A stretch of DNA of 64,000 bases, taken from NCBI RefSeq assembly GCF_015040615.1, contig NZ_CP060402.1, forward strand, positions 3,348,001 to 3,412,000, read 5' to 3'. The stretch comes from Microbacterium sp. YJN-G. Lineage in GTDB: Bacteria > Actinomycetota > Actinomycetes > Actinomycetales > Microbacteriaceae. The notes under the pieces are model-generated. The model was given only the letters and a program-made list of their open reading frames with translations. It did not search any database and had not been told where the DNA came from. This document shows positions 31,393-41,356 of this stretch, in pieces (position 1 is the stretch's first letter; each line of letters opens with the position of its first letter). A program made the translations under genes and the position numbers.

Positions 31393-34338
31393 ATGCTGTT
31401 GCTCCTCGCCGTGTTCCTGGTCGGGTCGGTTCTTCTCCCCGCTCTGGTTCGCTGGCTGGGACCGCAGGCGTTCGTGCTCGGGGCTCTCGTTCCCGCGGCG
31501 GCATTCATCCACACGCTGATGCGCACCCCCGAGGTGCTCGATCCGCAGACGACTCCGTTCCAGGACTACGAGTGGATCCCGCAGCTCGGCCTGCATCTCT
31601 CGATGCGCATGGACGTACTCGGCTGGGTGCTCGCGCTCATCGTCACCGGCGTCGGCGCGCTCGTGCTGCTGTACTGCCGCTGGTACTTCCACGACAGCGG
31701 AGGTGAGGTCGGCCAGTTCGCCGGCGTTCTGCTCGGCTTCGCCGGGGCGATGTACGGCCTGGTCCTCACCGACGACGTGATCATGCTCGTGATGTTCTGG
31801 GAGCTCACCAGCATCCTCTCCTACCTGCTCATCGGGCATTATGGTCACCGTGCGGCCAGCCGTCGTGCGGCCCTGCAGGCGCTGCTGGTGACCACACTCG
31901 GCGGACTGGTGATGTTCGTCGGCATGATCCTGCTGGCCGTCGACGCAGGCACCGCCAGCATCCGTGAACTGCTCGAACTGGCACCCAGCGGACCGATGGT
32001 CGATGCCGCGATCGTGATGCTGCTCGTGGGAGCCGTGTCCAAGTCGGCTCTGTTCCCGTTCCACTTCTGGCTCCCGGGCGCCATGGCCGCGCCCACCCCG
32101 GTCAGCGCCTACCTGCATGCCGCGGCGATGGTGAAGGCGGGCATCTACCTGATGGCGCGCTTCGCGCCGGTCTTCGCCCTGTCGCCGACCTGGCGCCCCA
32201 TCGTCATCGGGCTCGGCGTGCTCACCATGCTGATCGGCGGCATCCAGGCGCTGCGCGAGACCGACCTCAAGCGCATCCTCGCGTTCGGCACGGTCAGCCA
32301 GCTCGGGTTCTTCTCGGTGGTCATCGGCTACGGCACGCCCGCTGCGGCGCTCGCCGGTCTCGCGCTGGTCATCGGGCACGCGCTGTTCAAATCCGCCCTG
32401 TTCCTGATCGTCGGCGTCATCGACCGCCAGCTCTCCACGCGTGACATCACCGAACTGTCCGGCGTCGGACGCCAGGCGCCGGTGATGGCGACGGCGGCGT
32501 TCATCGCCGTCGGGTCGATGATCGGCCTCGCACCCACGATCGGCTACGTCGCCAAGGAGTCGACCCTCACCGCCCTGCTCGAGGACGCTCAGCACGGCTC
32601 GGTCTGGGGCTGGATCGCCCTCGTCGGCGTCACCCTCGGCGCTGTTCTCACAGCGGCGTACGGATGCCGCTTCCTGTGGGGCGCGTTCTGGCGGAAGAAG
32701 TCCGGCGGCGCGAATAGGCCCGAAACGGCATGGCCCGATCCGCCGGTCGGATTCCTGTCCGCACCGATCATCCTCGCCGGCCTGAGCATCGCCGCCGGCA
32801 TCGGCGCCCCCGCCCTGGATGTGATGCTGCAGGGCTACGCGGTCTCCGTGGCGCCGGTCGACCCGCTGACCGGTCAGGGCGTGCAGCCCGGTGCCGGGCA
32901 CCTCGCGCTCTGGCACGGTCTGGAGCCGGCATTGTTCCTCTCGCTGGGCGCGATAGCGCTCGGGCTCGGCGTCTTCCTGCTCAGCATCCGCACCGGATGG
33001 GATCGCCGCCCGCGTCTGCTGCCGTTCACCGGTGCCGACGCGTACTTCCTCACCATGCGCAGTGTCGACCGCCTCTCGGTGCTGACCACGAGCTTCACGC
33101 AGCGCGGTTCGCTGCCGCTGTATGTCGGCACCATCTTCGTGGTGCTGCTCGCCGCCGAGGCGACCGCGCTGGTCGGTGCGGTGCCCGACAGGCTGGCACT
33201 GTCGGCCTGGCACACCCCGGTGCAGCTCGTCGTCGCCCCGGTCATGGCGATCGCGGGAGTCGTCGCCGTGCGCGCCCGCAAGCGGTACACCGGGGTCGTG
33301 CTCGTGTCGGTGACGGGTCTGGGCATGGTGGTGCTCTTCGCCACCAGCGGTGCACCCGATCTCGCCCTCACGCAGATCCTCGTCGAGACCGTGACCCTGG
33401 TGACCTTCGCCCTGGTGCTGCGCCGGCTGCCGTCGCGGATGGGCGAGCACAACGCCTCCGTCGGCCGCGTCCCGCGGGCTCTGCTGGCCATCGGGGTCGG
33501 CATCACCGTCGCGTGCGTCGCCATCATCGCGACCCAGGCGCGCATCTTCGACCCGATCTCGCTCGACTTCCCGCAGCTGGCCTACGAGCTCGGCCACGGC
33601 AAGAACGTCGTCAACGTCGCCCTCGTCGACCTGCGTGGCTGGGACACGATGGGCGAGCTCAGCGTGCTCGTGCTCGCCGCCACCGGCGTGGCATCCCTCG
33701 TCTTCGTGACACACCGCGCCGACCTGCTCTCGGCGACCCGCGATCTGCCCGAGACCAAGCGGCGTTCGACGGCGCGTCGTCCGCTCGTCGAGACCGAAGA
33801 GGGTCCGCGCTTCCAGACCGCCGAGAACCGCGGCGCCCCGCGCGCGTGGCTGGTCAGCGGCACCCAGGTGAAGGCCGAGAACCGGTCGATCCTGCTCGAG
33901 GTCATCGTCCGGGTGCTGTTCCACACCATCATCGTCGTGTCGATCTACCTGCTCTTCGCCGGCCACAACGGGCCGGGCGGCGGCTTCGCCGGCGGTCTGG
34001 TCGCCGGAATGGCCCTGGTCATGCGCTACATCGCGGGTGGCCGGTGGGAGCTCGGCGCCGCGGCACCGACGGATGCCGGCCGGCTGCTCGGCTACGGTCT
34101 GGTGCTCGCCGTCGGCGCGGCCCTGCTGCCGCTGTTCTTCGGGATGGCACCGCTGCAGAGCACTGTCTGGACCGCCGACGTGCCGATCCTCGGGCACCTC
34201 GAGTTCGTCTCGTCGACCGTCTTCGACGTCGGCGTCTACCTCACGGTCATCGGCCTCGTGCTCGACGTGCTGCGCAGCCTCGGGGCCGAGGTCGACCGCC
34301 AGGCGACCGAGATGCGACACAGGGGGGTGCGCGTCTGA
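31393..34338 (+). CDS. mrpA: Na+/H+ antiporter subunit A, fused MrpA-MrpB
   Basis: This 981-residue membrane protein combines the NuoL-like MrpA (residues about 1-780, with the conserved proton-channel region LVGAVSKSALFPFHFWLPGAMAAPTPVSAYLHAA-type segment around residue 215-245, a DUF4040 region near 600) and an MrpB domain at the C-terminus, recognised by FAGHNGPGGGFAGGL near residue 860. Fusion of A and B is the norm in actinobacteria. With C-G it forms a membrane complex exporting Na+ for H+ at high salt or pH. GAGGAG (31381-31386) precedes the ATG; TAGAAT (31333-31338) is a possible -10. Confidence 0.95.
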   Translation: MLLLLAVFLVGSVLLPALVRWLGPQAFVLGALVPAAAFIHTLMRTPEVLDPQTTPFQDYEWIPQLGLHLSMRMDVLGWVLALIVTGVGALVLLYCRWYFHDSGGEVGQFAGVLLGFAGAMYGLVLTDDVIMLVMFWELTSILSYLLIGHYGHRAASRRAALQALLVTTLGGLVMFVGMILLAVDAGTASIRELLELAPSGPMVDAAIVMLLVGAVSKSALFPFHFWLPGAMAAPTPVSAYLHAAAMVKAGIYLMARFAPVFALSPTWRPIVIGLGVLTMLIGGIQALRETDLKRILAFGTVSQLGFFSVVIGYGTPAAALAGLALVIGHALFKSALFLIVGVIDRQLSTRDITELSGVGRQAPVMATAAFIAVGSMIGLAPTIGYVAKESTLTALLEDAQHGSVWGWIALVGVTLGAVLTAAYGCRFLWGAFWRKKSGGANRPETAWPDPPVGFLSAPIILAGLSIAAGIGAPALDVMLQGYAVSVAPVDPLTGQGVQPGAGHLALWHGLEPALFLSLGAIALGLGVFLLSIRTGWDRRPRLLPFTGADAYFLTMRSVDRLSVLTTSFTQRGSLPLYVGTIFVVLLAAEATALVGAVPDRLALSAWHTPVQLVVAPVMAIAGVVAVRARKRYTGVVLVSVTGLGMVVLFATSGAPDLALTQILVETVTLVTFALVLRRLPSRMGEHNASVGRVPRALLAIGVGITVACVAIIATQARIFDPISLDFPQLAYELGHGKNVVNVALVDLRGWDTMGELSVLVLAATGVASLVFVTHRADLLSATRDLPETKRRSTARRPLVETEEGPRFQTAENRGAPRAWLVSGTQVKAENRSILLEVIVRVLFHTIIVVSIYLLFAGHNGPGGGFAGGLVAGMALVMRYIAGGRWELGAAAPTDAGRLLGYGLVLAVGAALLPLFFGMAPLQSTVWTADVPILGHLEFVSSTVFDVGVYLTVIGLVLDVLRSLGAEVDRQATEMRHRGVRV

Positions 34339-34976
34339 TGGACGTCTCGCTCACCCTGATCATCGTGATGGCCGTGCTGTTCGCCTGCGGCGTGTACGCC
34401 ATGATGGAGCGCAGCCTGACCCGCGTGCTGATCGGCTTTCTGCTGCTGGGCAACGCCACGAACCTGCTGCTGCTCATCGTCATGGGCGTACCGGGCAAGG
34501 CCCCGTTCTACGGCGAGGAGGGCGCGGTCAGCGATCCGCTGCCGCAGGCGCTCACGCTCACCGCCATCGTGATCACCTTTGCCGTCTCGGCGTTCCTGCT
34601 CGCGCTGATCTACCGCTCCTGGCAGCTCGGCCAGGCCGACACCGTCGAGGACGACGTCGACGACATCGCCATGCGCGAACGGGCCGAGACCGAAGAGGAG
34701 ATGCTCGACGAGGCGACGCCCGAGGAGGAGTCGGCGACCACCGACTTCGTCGGCGTCACCACCGCGCCGATCACCGTGCTGCACATGCGCGACCACCCCG
34801 CCATCCACGACGATGCGCCGATGGACATGGCGTGGGGTACGGATGCGGAGGATGCGGAGGGCAGGGGCCCTTCGAGAGCCTCACGGACTCAGGTGGAAGG
34901 ACCAGGGACCCAGGTGGAAGGACCAGGGGCCGAGGCGGAACAGCAGGATGACGGACGAGGGGAGGACCGCACATGA
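34338..34976 (+). CDS. mrpC: Na+/H+ antiporter subunit MrpC with an extended tail
   Basis: Residues 1 to about 95 are the NuoK-like MrpC core with three membrane helices (GVYAMMERSLTRVLIGFLLLGNATNLL is the conserved helix 2 region, ends GVYAMM and NATNLL). A long acidic cytoplasmic tail of about 110 residues follows. Its last part, with two TQVEGPG units, is encoded by a copy of the interspersed repeat (34864-34932), so it was probably added by repeat insertion and read-through. Start overlaps mrpA's stop by one base; its end overlaps mrpD by 4 bp. Confidence 0.93.
   Translation: MDVSLTLIIVMAVLFACGVYAMMERSLTRVLIGFLLLGNATNLLLLIVMGVPGKAPFYGEEGAVSDPLPQALTLTAIVITFAVSAFLLALIYRSWQLGQADTVEDDVDDIAMRERAETEEEMLDEATPEEESATTDFVGVTTAPITVLHMRDHPAIHDDAPMDMAWGTDAEDAEGRGPSRASRTQVEGPGTQVEGPGAEAEQQDDGRGEDRT
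34864..34932 (-). repeat. Interspersed repeat inside the mrpC 3' end
   Basis: GGGGCCCTTCGAGAGCCTCA begins at 34864 and is followed by two copies of an AGGTGGAAGGACCAGGG unit (34891-34907 and 34912-34928). The element stays in frame and encodes the C-terminal tail of MrpC. Confidence 0.75.
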
Positions 34977-36529
34977 ACGCGCTCGTGCCCCTCATCGTCA
35001 TGCTGCCGCTGCTCGGCGCCGCGGTCACGCTCGTCTTCGGCCGCAACCCGCGCCTTCAGGTGGTCGTCACCACCGGCACGCTCATCGCCGTCTCGATCAT
35101 CGCCGCCGTGCTGCTGTACGGCGTCGATACAGGGGGAGTGCCGTTCGCGGTCTCGGTCGGCGGGTGGCCGGTGCCGTTCGGGATCGTGCTCTACGTCGAC
35201 CGCTTCGCCGCGCTGCTCGTGCTCGTCTCGAGCATCGTGCTGCTCGCAGTGCTGCTGTTCTCGATCGGTCAGGGTGCCGCCGACGGCGTCGAGGAGACGC
35301 CGATCTCGATCTTCAACCCGACCTACCTCATCCTCGCCGCCGGCATCTTCGACGCGTTCATCGCCGGTGACCTGTTCAACCTCTACGTCGGCTTCGAGAT
35401 CCTGCTGGTCGCCTCGTACGTGCTCATCACCCTCGGCAGCACCGAGTCGCGCATCCGCACCGGCGCCGTCTACATCGTCGTCTCGCTCGTGTCGTCGATC
35501 CTCTTCCTCGCGGCGATCGCCATGGTCTACGGCGCGGTCGGCACCGTGAACATGGCACAGATCGCCGAGCGGGTGGCCCAGTTGCCGCAGGAGACGCAGC
35601 TCGTGCTGCACCTCATGCTCGTGGTCGCCTTCGGCATCAAGGCGGCGATCTTCCCGGTCTCGTTCTGGCTGCCCGACTCGTACCCGACGGCGCCGGCACC
35701 GGTCACCGCCGTGTTCGCCGGCCTGCTGACCAAGGTCGGCGTGTACGCGCTGATCCGCACCGAGACGCAGCTGTTCGCGGAGAACAGCATCGACACCCTG
35801 CTGCTGGTCGTGGCGCTGGCGACCATGGTCATCGGCGTGCTCGGTGCCGTCGCGCAGGCCGAGCTGAAGCGGATCCTCTCGTTCACGCTGGTCAGCCACG
35901 TGGGGTACATGATCTTCGGTCTCGCGATCGCGACCGAGCAGGCCATCGGCGCCACGGTGTACTACATCGTGCATCACATCGTTGTGCAGACCACCCTGTT
36001 CCTCGCGGTCGGGCTCATCGAACGCAAGGCCGGCAGCACGTCGATCCTGCGGGTGAGCGGCCTGATGAAGGCGGCGCCGCTGCTGGCCGTGCTGTACTTC
36101 GTTCCGGCCATCAACCTGGGCGGCCTGCCGCCGTTCTCGGGCTTCATCGGCAAGATCGCCCTGTTCGAAGCCGCAGCCGCCGTCGGCACGCCGCTGATGA
36201 TCGTGCTGATCTTCGGCGGCATCCTCACCTCCCTGCTCACGCTGTATGCGCTGATGCGCGCGTGGAACCTCGCCTTCTGGCGCGAGGGCGATGACCTCGC
36301 CGAGATCGACGCCCGTGTCGGCTACCTCGGCAACGCCCCCGCGGCGGATGAGCAGCAGGAGACCCGCCGCATCCCGGCGATCATGACCGTCGCCACCGGC
36401 GGCATGGTCACTGTCACGGTGGCCCTGACGCTCTTCGCAGGCCCGCTGTACGCACTGTGCGACCGGATCGGCATCGGACTGCTGCAGCCGGTCACCCTCG
36501 AGCAGATCGACGAGGGGGTGGAGGGATGA
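34973..36529 (+). CDS. mrpD: Na+/H+ antiporter subunit MrpD
   Basis: This 518-residue protein is a NuoN/NuoM-like subunit with about fourteen membrane helices. The ion-channel region includes LVVAFGIKAAIFPVSFWLP and the conserved Lys/His helices, with LKRILSFTLVSHVGYM later. MrpD and MrpA together form the ion path. Four-base overlaps with mrpC and mrpE show coupled translation. Confidence 0.95.
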   Translation: MNALVPLIVMLPLLGAAVTLVFGRNPRLQVVVTTGTLIAVSIIAAVLLYGVDTGGVPFAVSVGGWPVPFGIVLYVDRFAALLVLVSSIVLLAVLLFSIGQGAADGVEETPISIFNPTYLILAAGIFDAFIAGDLFNLYVGFEILLVASYVLITLGSTESRIRTGAVYIVVSLVSSILFLAAIAMVYGAVGTVNMAQIAERVAQLPQETQLVLHLMLVVAFGIKAAIFPVSFWLPDSYPTAPAPVTAVFAGLLTKVGVYALIRTETQLFAENSIDTLLLVVALATMVIGVLGAVAQAELKRILSFTLVSHVGYMIFGLAIATEQAIGATVYYIVHHIVVQTTLFLAVGLIERKAGSTSILRVSGLMKAAPLLAVLYFVPAINLGGLPPFSGFIGKIALFEAAAAVGTPLMIVLIFGGILTSLLTLYALMRAWNLAFWREGDDLAEIDARVGYLGNAPAADEQQETRRIPAIMTVATGGMVTVTVALTLFAGPLYALCDRIGIGLLQPVTLEQIDEGVEG

Positions 36530-37128
36530 GCCCCGAGAAGCGCCCGCTGGTGCGCGACATCCTGCTGCAACTGCCGTTCATGATCTGGCTGGTGCTGATC
36601 TGGATGCTCCTGTGGCATCAGTTCACACCGCTCGCACTCGTCACCGGCATCCTCGTCGCCGTCTTCGTGACCCGCGTGTTCCGTCTGCCCACCGTCGAAC
36701 TGATCGGCCGCATCAACCTCTGGTACACCGCCGTGTTCATCGTGCTGTTCCTCGGGGCGGTGGTGATGGGTGCCGTCAGCGTGGCGATCCGGGTGTTCGA
36801 CTTCCGCCGGCAGCCCGGCGCGGCGATCGTCGAGATCCCGCTGCGGTACGCCGACGACATCGTCACCACCCACGTGGCGGTGACCGCCTCGCTCATCCCC
36901 GGATCGCTCGTGGTGGAGAGCGACCGCGACCGCCGCATCCTGTACCTGCACGTGATCGACCTGCGCAACCGCGCCGACGTCGATGACTTCCGCGCAGAGG
37001 TGCTGCGCTGGGAGCGCCGCATCGTCCGCGCGGTCGGAACGCCGGAGCAGTACCGGGCGCTGCGCGCCGACGAGGCGGCGGCTGCGGCGGGTTCATCGCC
37101 GCACGCCGAGAGGGGAGGCCGCCGGTGA
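36526..37128 (+). CDS. mrpE: Na+/H+ antiporter subunit MrpE
   Basis: This 200-residue subunit has two or three membrane helices near the N-terminus (QLPFMIWLVLIWMLLWHQ) and a cytoplasmic domain containing VTASLIPGSLVVESD and YLHVIDL, both typical of MrpE. The C-terminal 30 residues are Ala-rich. ATG 36526 overlaps mrpD's stop by 4 bp. Confidence 0.93.
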   Translation: MSPEKRPLVRDILLQLPFMIWLVLIWMLLWHQFTPLALVTGILVAVFVTRVFRLPTVELIGRINLWYTAVFIVLFLGAVVMGAVSVAIRVFDFRRQPGAAIVEIPLRYADDIVTTHVAVTASLIPGSLVVESDRDRRILYLHVIDLRNRADVDDFRAEVLRWERRIVRAVGTPEQYRALRADEAAAAAGSSPHAERGGRR

Positions 37129-37394
37129 ATCCTCTGCTCATCGCGATCATGGTGGTGTTCGGCGCCGCGGCGATCCTGTGCGTGATCCACATCATCCGCG
37201 GGCCGTCGATCCTCGACCGCACCGTCGCCGCCGACGTGCTGCTCACTGAGGTGATGTGCGTGCTGGGCGCCGACATGGCGATCAACGGGCACATGCGCAA
37301 CATCCCGGTGATGCTCATCATCGCCGCCGTCGGCGTCTTCGGCTCGATCTCCATCGCCCGCTACGTCGCCCGAAGGGACAACACGACGACATGA
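37125..37394 (+). CDS. mrpF: Na+/H+ antiporter subunit MrpF
   Basis: This 89-residue protein has three membrane helices and the MrpF signature IIRGPSILDRTVAADV. It is needed for complex assembly and ion transport. It overlaps mrpE and mrpG by 4 bp on either side. Confidence 0.94.
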   Translation: MNPLLIAIMVVFGAAAILCVIHIIRGPSILDRTVAADVLLTEVMCVLGADMAINGHMRNIPVMLIIAAVGVFGSISIARYVARRDNTTT

Positions 37395-37789
37395 ACGGGA
37401 CGCCCTTCCTCGAGATCGAGCTGCCGCAGCCGGTGGCCGACACCATCGTGCTCGTCCTCGTGCTGCTGGGAGCGCTGCTGTGCCTGTCGGCGGCGGTCGG
37501 CCTGCTGCACTTCCGCGACGTGCCCAGCCGCCTGCACGCGGCGACCAAGCCGCAGGTGCTGGGTGTCGTGCTGATCTGCCTGGCCATCGCCGTCGCGCAG
37601 CGCACGATCGGCGCGATGCTGCTCGGGGCGCTGATCGTGATCCCGGTCATCCTGCTGCAGTTCGCCACGGCCCCGCTGTCGGCGCACATGGTGGGCAGGC
37701 AGGCCTACCGCAACGGCACCGTCCAGCAGCGCGACCTCGTCGCGGATGAGTACGCCGAGTCGAAGCGGACCCCGCCCGCAGCCGGCTGA
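37391..37789 (+). CDS. mrpG: Na+/H+ antiporter subunit MrpG
   Basis: This 132-residue protein has three membrane helices and the MrpG pattern GLLHFRDVPSRLHAATKPQVLG. It closes the A-C-D-E-F-G operon. The C-terminal 30 residues are hydrophilic. The convergent hydrolase gene ends 14 bp further on with no clear terminator hairpin. Confidence 0.93.
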   Translation: MNGTPFLEIELPQPVADTIVLVLVLLGALLCLSAAVGLLHFRDVPSRLHAATKPQVLGVVLICLAIAVAQRTIGAMLLGALIVIPVILLQFATAPLSAHMVGRQAYRNGTVQQRDLVADEYAESKRTPPAAG

Positions 37790-37803
37790 GGTCGTCCACC
37801 GGG

Positions 37804-38565
37804 TCACAGCGAGGCGATGAAGTCGCGGATCTCCTCGGCCGCGGCCCACGGGTCGCTGATCAGCGTGCCGTGACCGTGGTCGGGGATCTCCTCGAACCGG
37901 GCATCCGGCACGGCGTCGACGATCTCGTGGCACCAGGTCATCGGTGCGAGGGGATCGTGCTGACCGCGCAGCACCAGCACCGGCACCCGGATCAGCGGGT
38001 ACGCCTTCTCGGGCTCGTGCACGATCGTCGCCCGCATCTTCCGCAGCAGGTGCGGGCCGCCCCGCAGATACTCGCGCGCCCCGCGCAACCACACCAGGGG
38101 GCGCTCACCGAGGATGTCGAGCAGCAGATAGGTGAGCTGGGCGCGGACGTTGCGAGCGGCGCTGTTCACCGTGGGGCCGGCGAAGATGAGCCCCGAGACG
38201 AGGCCAGGATGCCGCGCGCCGATCTCAGCGGCGATCTGGGTGCCCATCGAATGGCCGAGCACGACGGCATCCGATATCCCGCGATCGCGCAAGAACGCCG
38301 CGACCAGGTCTGCATGCCGTTCCATGGTCAGCGTGCGCCGCGGCTCCGGAGCTTCGCCGAACCCGGGCAGGTCGATGCCGATGATCCGGCCGCTCAGACG
38401 CTCGATGAGCGAGATGTACACGCTGCGACCCATGCCGATGCCGTGCAGCAGCACGATCGGTCGCGCACCCGAGCCGAAGTCCTCGTAGACCAGCGTCGCG
38501 CCGCCGTGCGCGAACTCTCCGAGATCGACACGGCTCCCCTCGGGAGCGAGCAGGCGTTCCGGCAT
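37804..38565 (-). CDS. Alpha/beta hydrolase
   Basis: This 253-residue protein has the alpha/beta hydrolase fold landmarks: oxyanion loop LLHGIGMGRS, nucleophile elbow GHSMGTQ, an acid in LRGQHDPLAP and catalytic His in PDHGHGT. It resembles the meta-cleavage/ester hydrolase group; substrate unknown. TACCGT on the minus strand lies six bases before the ATG at 38565, indicating a leaderless transcript. Confidence 0.88.
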   Translation of the reverse strand: MPERLLAPEGSRVDLGEFAHGGATLVYEDFGSGARPIVLLHGIGMGRSVYISLIERLSGRIIGIDLPGFGEAPEPRRTLTMERHADLVAAFLRDRGISDAVVLGHSMGTQIAAEIGARHPGLVSGLIFAGPTVNSAARNVRAQLTYLLLDILGERPLVWLRGAREYLRGGPHLLRKMRATIVHEPEKAYPLIRVPVLVLRGQHDPLAPMTWCHEIVDAVPDARFEEIPDHGHGTLISDPWAAAEEIRDFIASL

Positions 38566-38615
38566 CCCACAACGGTACCGGGGCGCGGTTGCTCGCCGGT
38601 GTCAGTCCTCGGGTG

Positions 38616-41252
38616 TCAGTCCGCGGGCGTCAGCACGAGGGTGTCGACAGCGGCATCCGTCACTGCCTTCTTCGTGAACGCCCACGGCTGCTGGACGCCC
38701 TGCGACCAGTCGCCGGTCTGATCGGTGTAGTGCGGGTGGAAGGCGTGCCCGCTCGCGCCGGTCAGGTTGTTCCACGTCGATGCGTCGAGATCGTCCAGAT
38801 CGACCACCATCCGCATCGAGGGCACCGTGGTGGTCGCGTACGACTCGCCCAGCAGCCAGCCGGTGGCGTTCACCACCGACGCGCCGCCGCCCACCGGATA
38901 CGGACCACGGTTGAAGAGCATCTCGATCGGGGCGATCCCCGACTCGCCGAGCGTCGAGTGCACCAGCGGCAGGGCGTGCAGCGAACCCCAGTTCCACCGC
39001 TTCACGTCCTCGCCCTGCAGGCCGGCGAGTTCGTCGTACGCCTGCGTGGCCGAGAGGGCGAGCATCTCATTCCTGCTCGACACATCAAGCTCGTCATTGG
39101 TCCACAGCGGGTCGGACGGATCGTCGAGCATCGCCCCGACGACGGTGAACAGGCGTCCCTGATCGCCGACGGGCAGTGGCACCTCGCGCTCGGTGAAGAC
39201 GTTGCGCACGAGGTTCGACCAGAGCACGTTCGCATAGGCCGCGGCGGCGGAGTCGGCGCTGTTCTGGGCATCCCAGGTGCGCAGCAGATCGACGGCGGCC
39301 TTGGGGCCCTTGCCGGTCACGTCGATGTCGTCCATCGCGACCGCGAGCTGCTTGCCGACCCACATCTCGTCGTCCATCTGGATGTCCCGCAGATCCTGCG
39401 CGTTCAGCGGACCCGCCGCGGCCCGACGCTGGATGAGGTTGTCGATGCGCGCCGCGCGGTAGCCGTAGTCCCAGTCGCTGGAGAGGAAGTGCGGGTACGC
39501 CTCGTCGACGATCGCGTTGTTCGCCGTGACGATGTAGCCCTGCGGCGGGTTGAACGCGACGGGCAGCTCCTCGAACGGGATGAACCCCGTCCAGTCGAAT
39601 GAGCTGTCCCAGCCGGGCTGCGGCACCCAGCCGTCCCCGGCGCCGCGGATGGGCAGCCGGCCGGGCGCCTGGTAGCCGATGTTGCCCTCGCGGTCGGCGT
39701 AGATGAGGTTCTGCGCGGGCACGTCGAAGAGGGATGCCGCACGGCGGAAGTCCGTGAAGTCCTTCGCCGTGTCGAGTGCGAAGATCGCGCTCGCCGTGGT
39801 GCCCGCGTCGAGCGCCGTCCACCGCAGGCTGACCGCGAACTCGCCGCTGGGGACCTCGGGTGCGTCCTGCAGGGCGACGACGTCGTCGCCGGCAGCGGCG
39901 ATCGGATGCTCTGCGATCGCGGTGAAGTCCGCGGTGAGGCCCGAGATGATCGGCCCGTGCACGGTGCGGCGGATCGTCAGCGGCACATCCTCGCCGCCCG
40001 CCACCTTGATGACGTCCTGCTCGACCTCGAGCGGCTGCAGGGCGCCGTCGCGCCAGTACTCGTCGCCCTCGACCTTCTCGATGTACAGGTCGGCGACGTC
40101 GGTGGTGAGGTTGGTGAACCCCCACGCCATGTCGGCGTTGTGACCGATGATGATGCCGGGCAGGCCGGAGAACGAGAAGCCGCCGACGTCGAACGGGCAG
40201 GCCGGGCCCACCGCCTCGCACTTGAGCTGCATCTGGTACCAGACCGAGGGCAGCGCGGCGCCGAGGTGCGGGTCGTTGGCGAGCAGCGGCTTGCCGCTCT
40301 CAGTCAGGTCGCCCGAGACGACCCACGAGTTCGATCCGATGCCCTCACCGGCTCCGCCGAGCAGCATGCTCGCCGCCTCGATGACGCTGTCGGCCTCCTG
40401 CCACTCGACGGTGGTGAGCGCGTCGGCGACCTCGGGCTGCGCGGCGCCGGTGAACGCGGCCGGCTGCACACCCTCTTCGAGGGGTGCGACGGTGGAGATC
40501 TTCGGGACGATGACGGGGTTCTGCTCGAACGGGTAGTCCGGGTACACCCGCTCGATGAGCTGCTGGGCATCGGCATCCGTCTGGCCCGACTCGGTGAGGC
40601 GGGCGGCGAGCAGGGCGCGGTCGGTCTCGTCCTCGATGTTGGTGCGGAGGTCCCAGGCCATCGCCTTCAGCCATGCGACGGAATCGGCGGGCTCCCACGG
40701 CTCGGGGGCGTAGTCGGGGTTCTGTATGCCGAGCACGGCATACTCCAGCGAGAGGTCGGTGCCCGAGCGGGAGTCGAGGTAGGCGTTGACGCCGGCGGAG
40801 TACGCCTCGTAATAGCCGAGGGTCGTCTCGTCGAGGTTCTCGACCTCCTGTTCGGCGACCGTGCGCCAGCCCAGGGTGCGCAGGAACTTGTCGGTTCCGA
40901 CCTGAGACTCGCCGAACATCTCGGCGACCCGGCCCGAGGTCACGTGCCGGCGGAAGTCCATCTCGAAGAAGCGATCCTGCGCGTGCACGAACCCCTGAGC
41001 GAAGAACAGGTCGTCGGTCGACGAGGCCGTCACGGTCGGGATGCCGCGGTCGTCGCGCTGCACCGTCACCGGCTGCTCGAGTCCCTTGACGGTCAGCTCT
41101 CCGGACGTCTGTGGGAAGGAGCGCTGGATCGTCCAGGTGAGGAAGAACGCGACGCCGACGGCGACGACGAGGACGATGGCGAGCAGCACGAAGGCGGCGC
41201 GACCGATCCTGCCGAGCGGGCGGCGGGGTTCGACGGGGGCCTCTGACGTCAT
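38616..41252 (-). CDS. Penicillin acylase family protein
   Basis: This 878-residue N-terminal-nucleophile hydrolase has an N-terminal membrane helix or signal (about residues 20-45), alpha chain with DDRGIPTVTA and FAQGFVHAQDRFFEMD, and the autocatalytic cleavage site before Ser307 in GIGSNSWVVSG, which would become the N-terminal nucleophile of the beta chain. NDPHLG and TANNAIVD are further family motifs. Members hydrolyse amides such as beta-lactam side chains or acyl-homoserine lactones; the real substrate is unknown. I chose ATG 41252 with AGAGG nine bases upstream; GTG 41258 is possible. Confidence 0.92.
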   Translation of the reverse strand: MTSEAPVEPRRPLGRIGRAAFVLLAIVLVVAVGVAFFLTWTIQRSFPQTSGELTVKGLEQPVTVQRDDRGIPTVTASSTDDLFFAQGFVHAQDRFFEMDFRRHVTSGRVAEMFGESQVGTDKFLRTLGWRTVAEQEVENLDETTLGYYEAYSAGVNAYLDSRSGTDLSLEYAVLGIQNPDYAPEPWEPADSVAWLKAMAWDLRTNIEDETDRALLAARLTESGQTDADAQQLIERVYPDYPFEQNPVIVPKISTVAPLEEGVQPAAFTGAAQPEVADALTTVEWQEADSVIEAASMLLGGAGEGIGSNSWVVSGDLTESGKPLLANDPHLGAALPSVWYQMQLKCEAVGPACPFDVGGFSFSGLPGIIIGHNADMAWGFTNLTTDVADLYIEKVEGDEYWRDGALQPLEVEQDVIKVAGGEDVPLTIRRTVHGPIISGLTADFTAIAEHPIAAAGDDVVALQDAPEVPSGEFAVSLRWTALDAGTTASAIFALDTAKDFTDFRRAASLFDVPAQNLIYADREGNIGYQAPGRLPIRGAGDGWVPQPGWDSSFDWTGFIPFEELPVAFNPPQGYIVTANNAIVDEAYPHFLSSDWDYGYRAARIDNLIQRRAAAGPLNAQDLRDIQMDDEMWVGKQLAVAMDDIDVTGKGPKAAVDLLRTWDAQNSADSAAAAYANVLWSNLVRNVFTEREVPLPVGDQGRLFTVVGAMLDDPSDPLWTNDELDVSSRNEMLALSATQAYDELAGLQGEDVKRWNWGSLHALPLVHSTLGESGIAPIEMLFNRGPYPVGGGASVVNATGWLLGESYATTTVPSMRMVVDLDDLDASTWNNLTGASGHAFHPHYTDQTGDWSQGVQQPWAFTKKAVTDAAVDTLVLTPAD

Positions 41253-41356
41253 CAGCACGAGCCTCTCGGGGTAGACGTGGGACTCCGTGTCACGGAGTCC
41301 GGGTGCGCGTCTCGGGTAACGCGCCCTCGAATACTACCCCGCACGCCGCGTGACGG

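Noticed and set aside
31285..34320. A 1011-codon open frame on the minus strand opposite mrpA.
   Set aside because: Its translation is rich in His, Glu, Arg and Gln with no hydrophobic core, the usual antisense shadow of a GC-rich membrane-protein gene. The plus-strand MrpA motifs explain the region.
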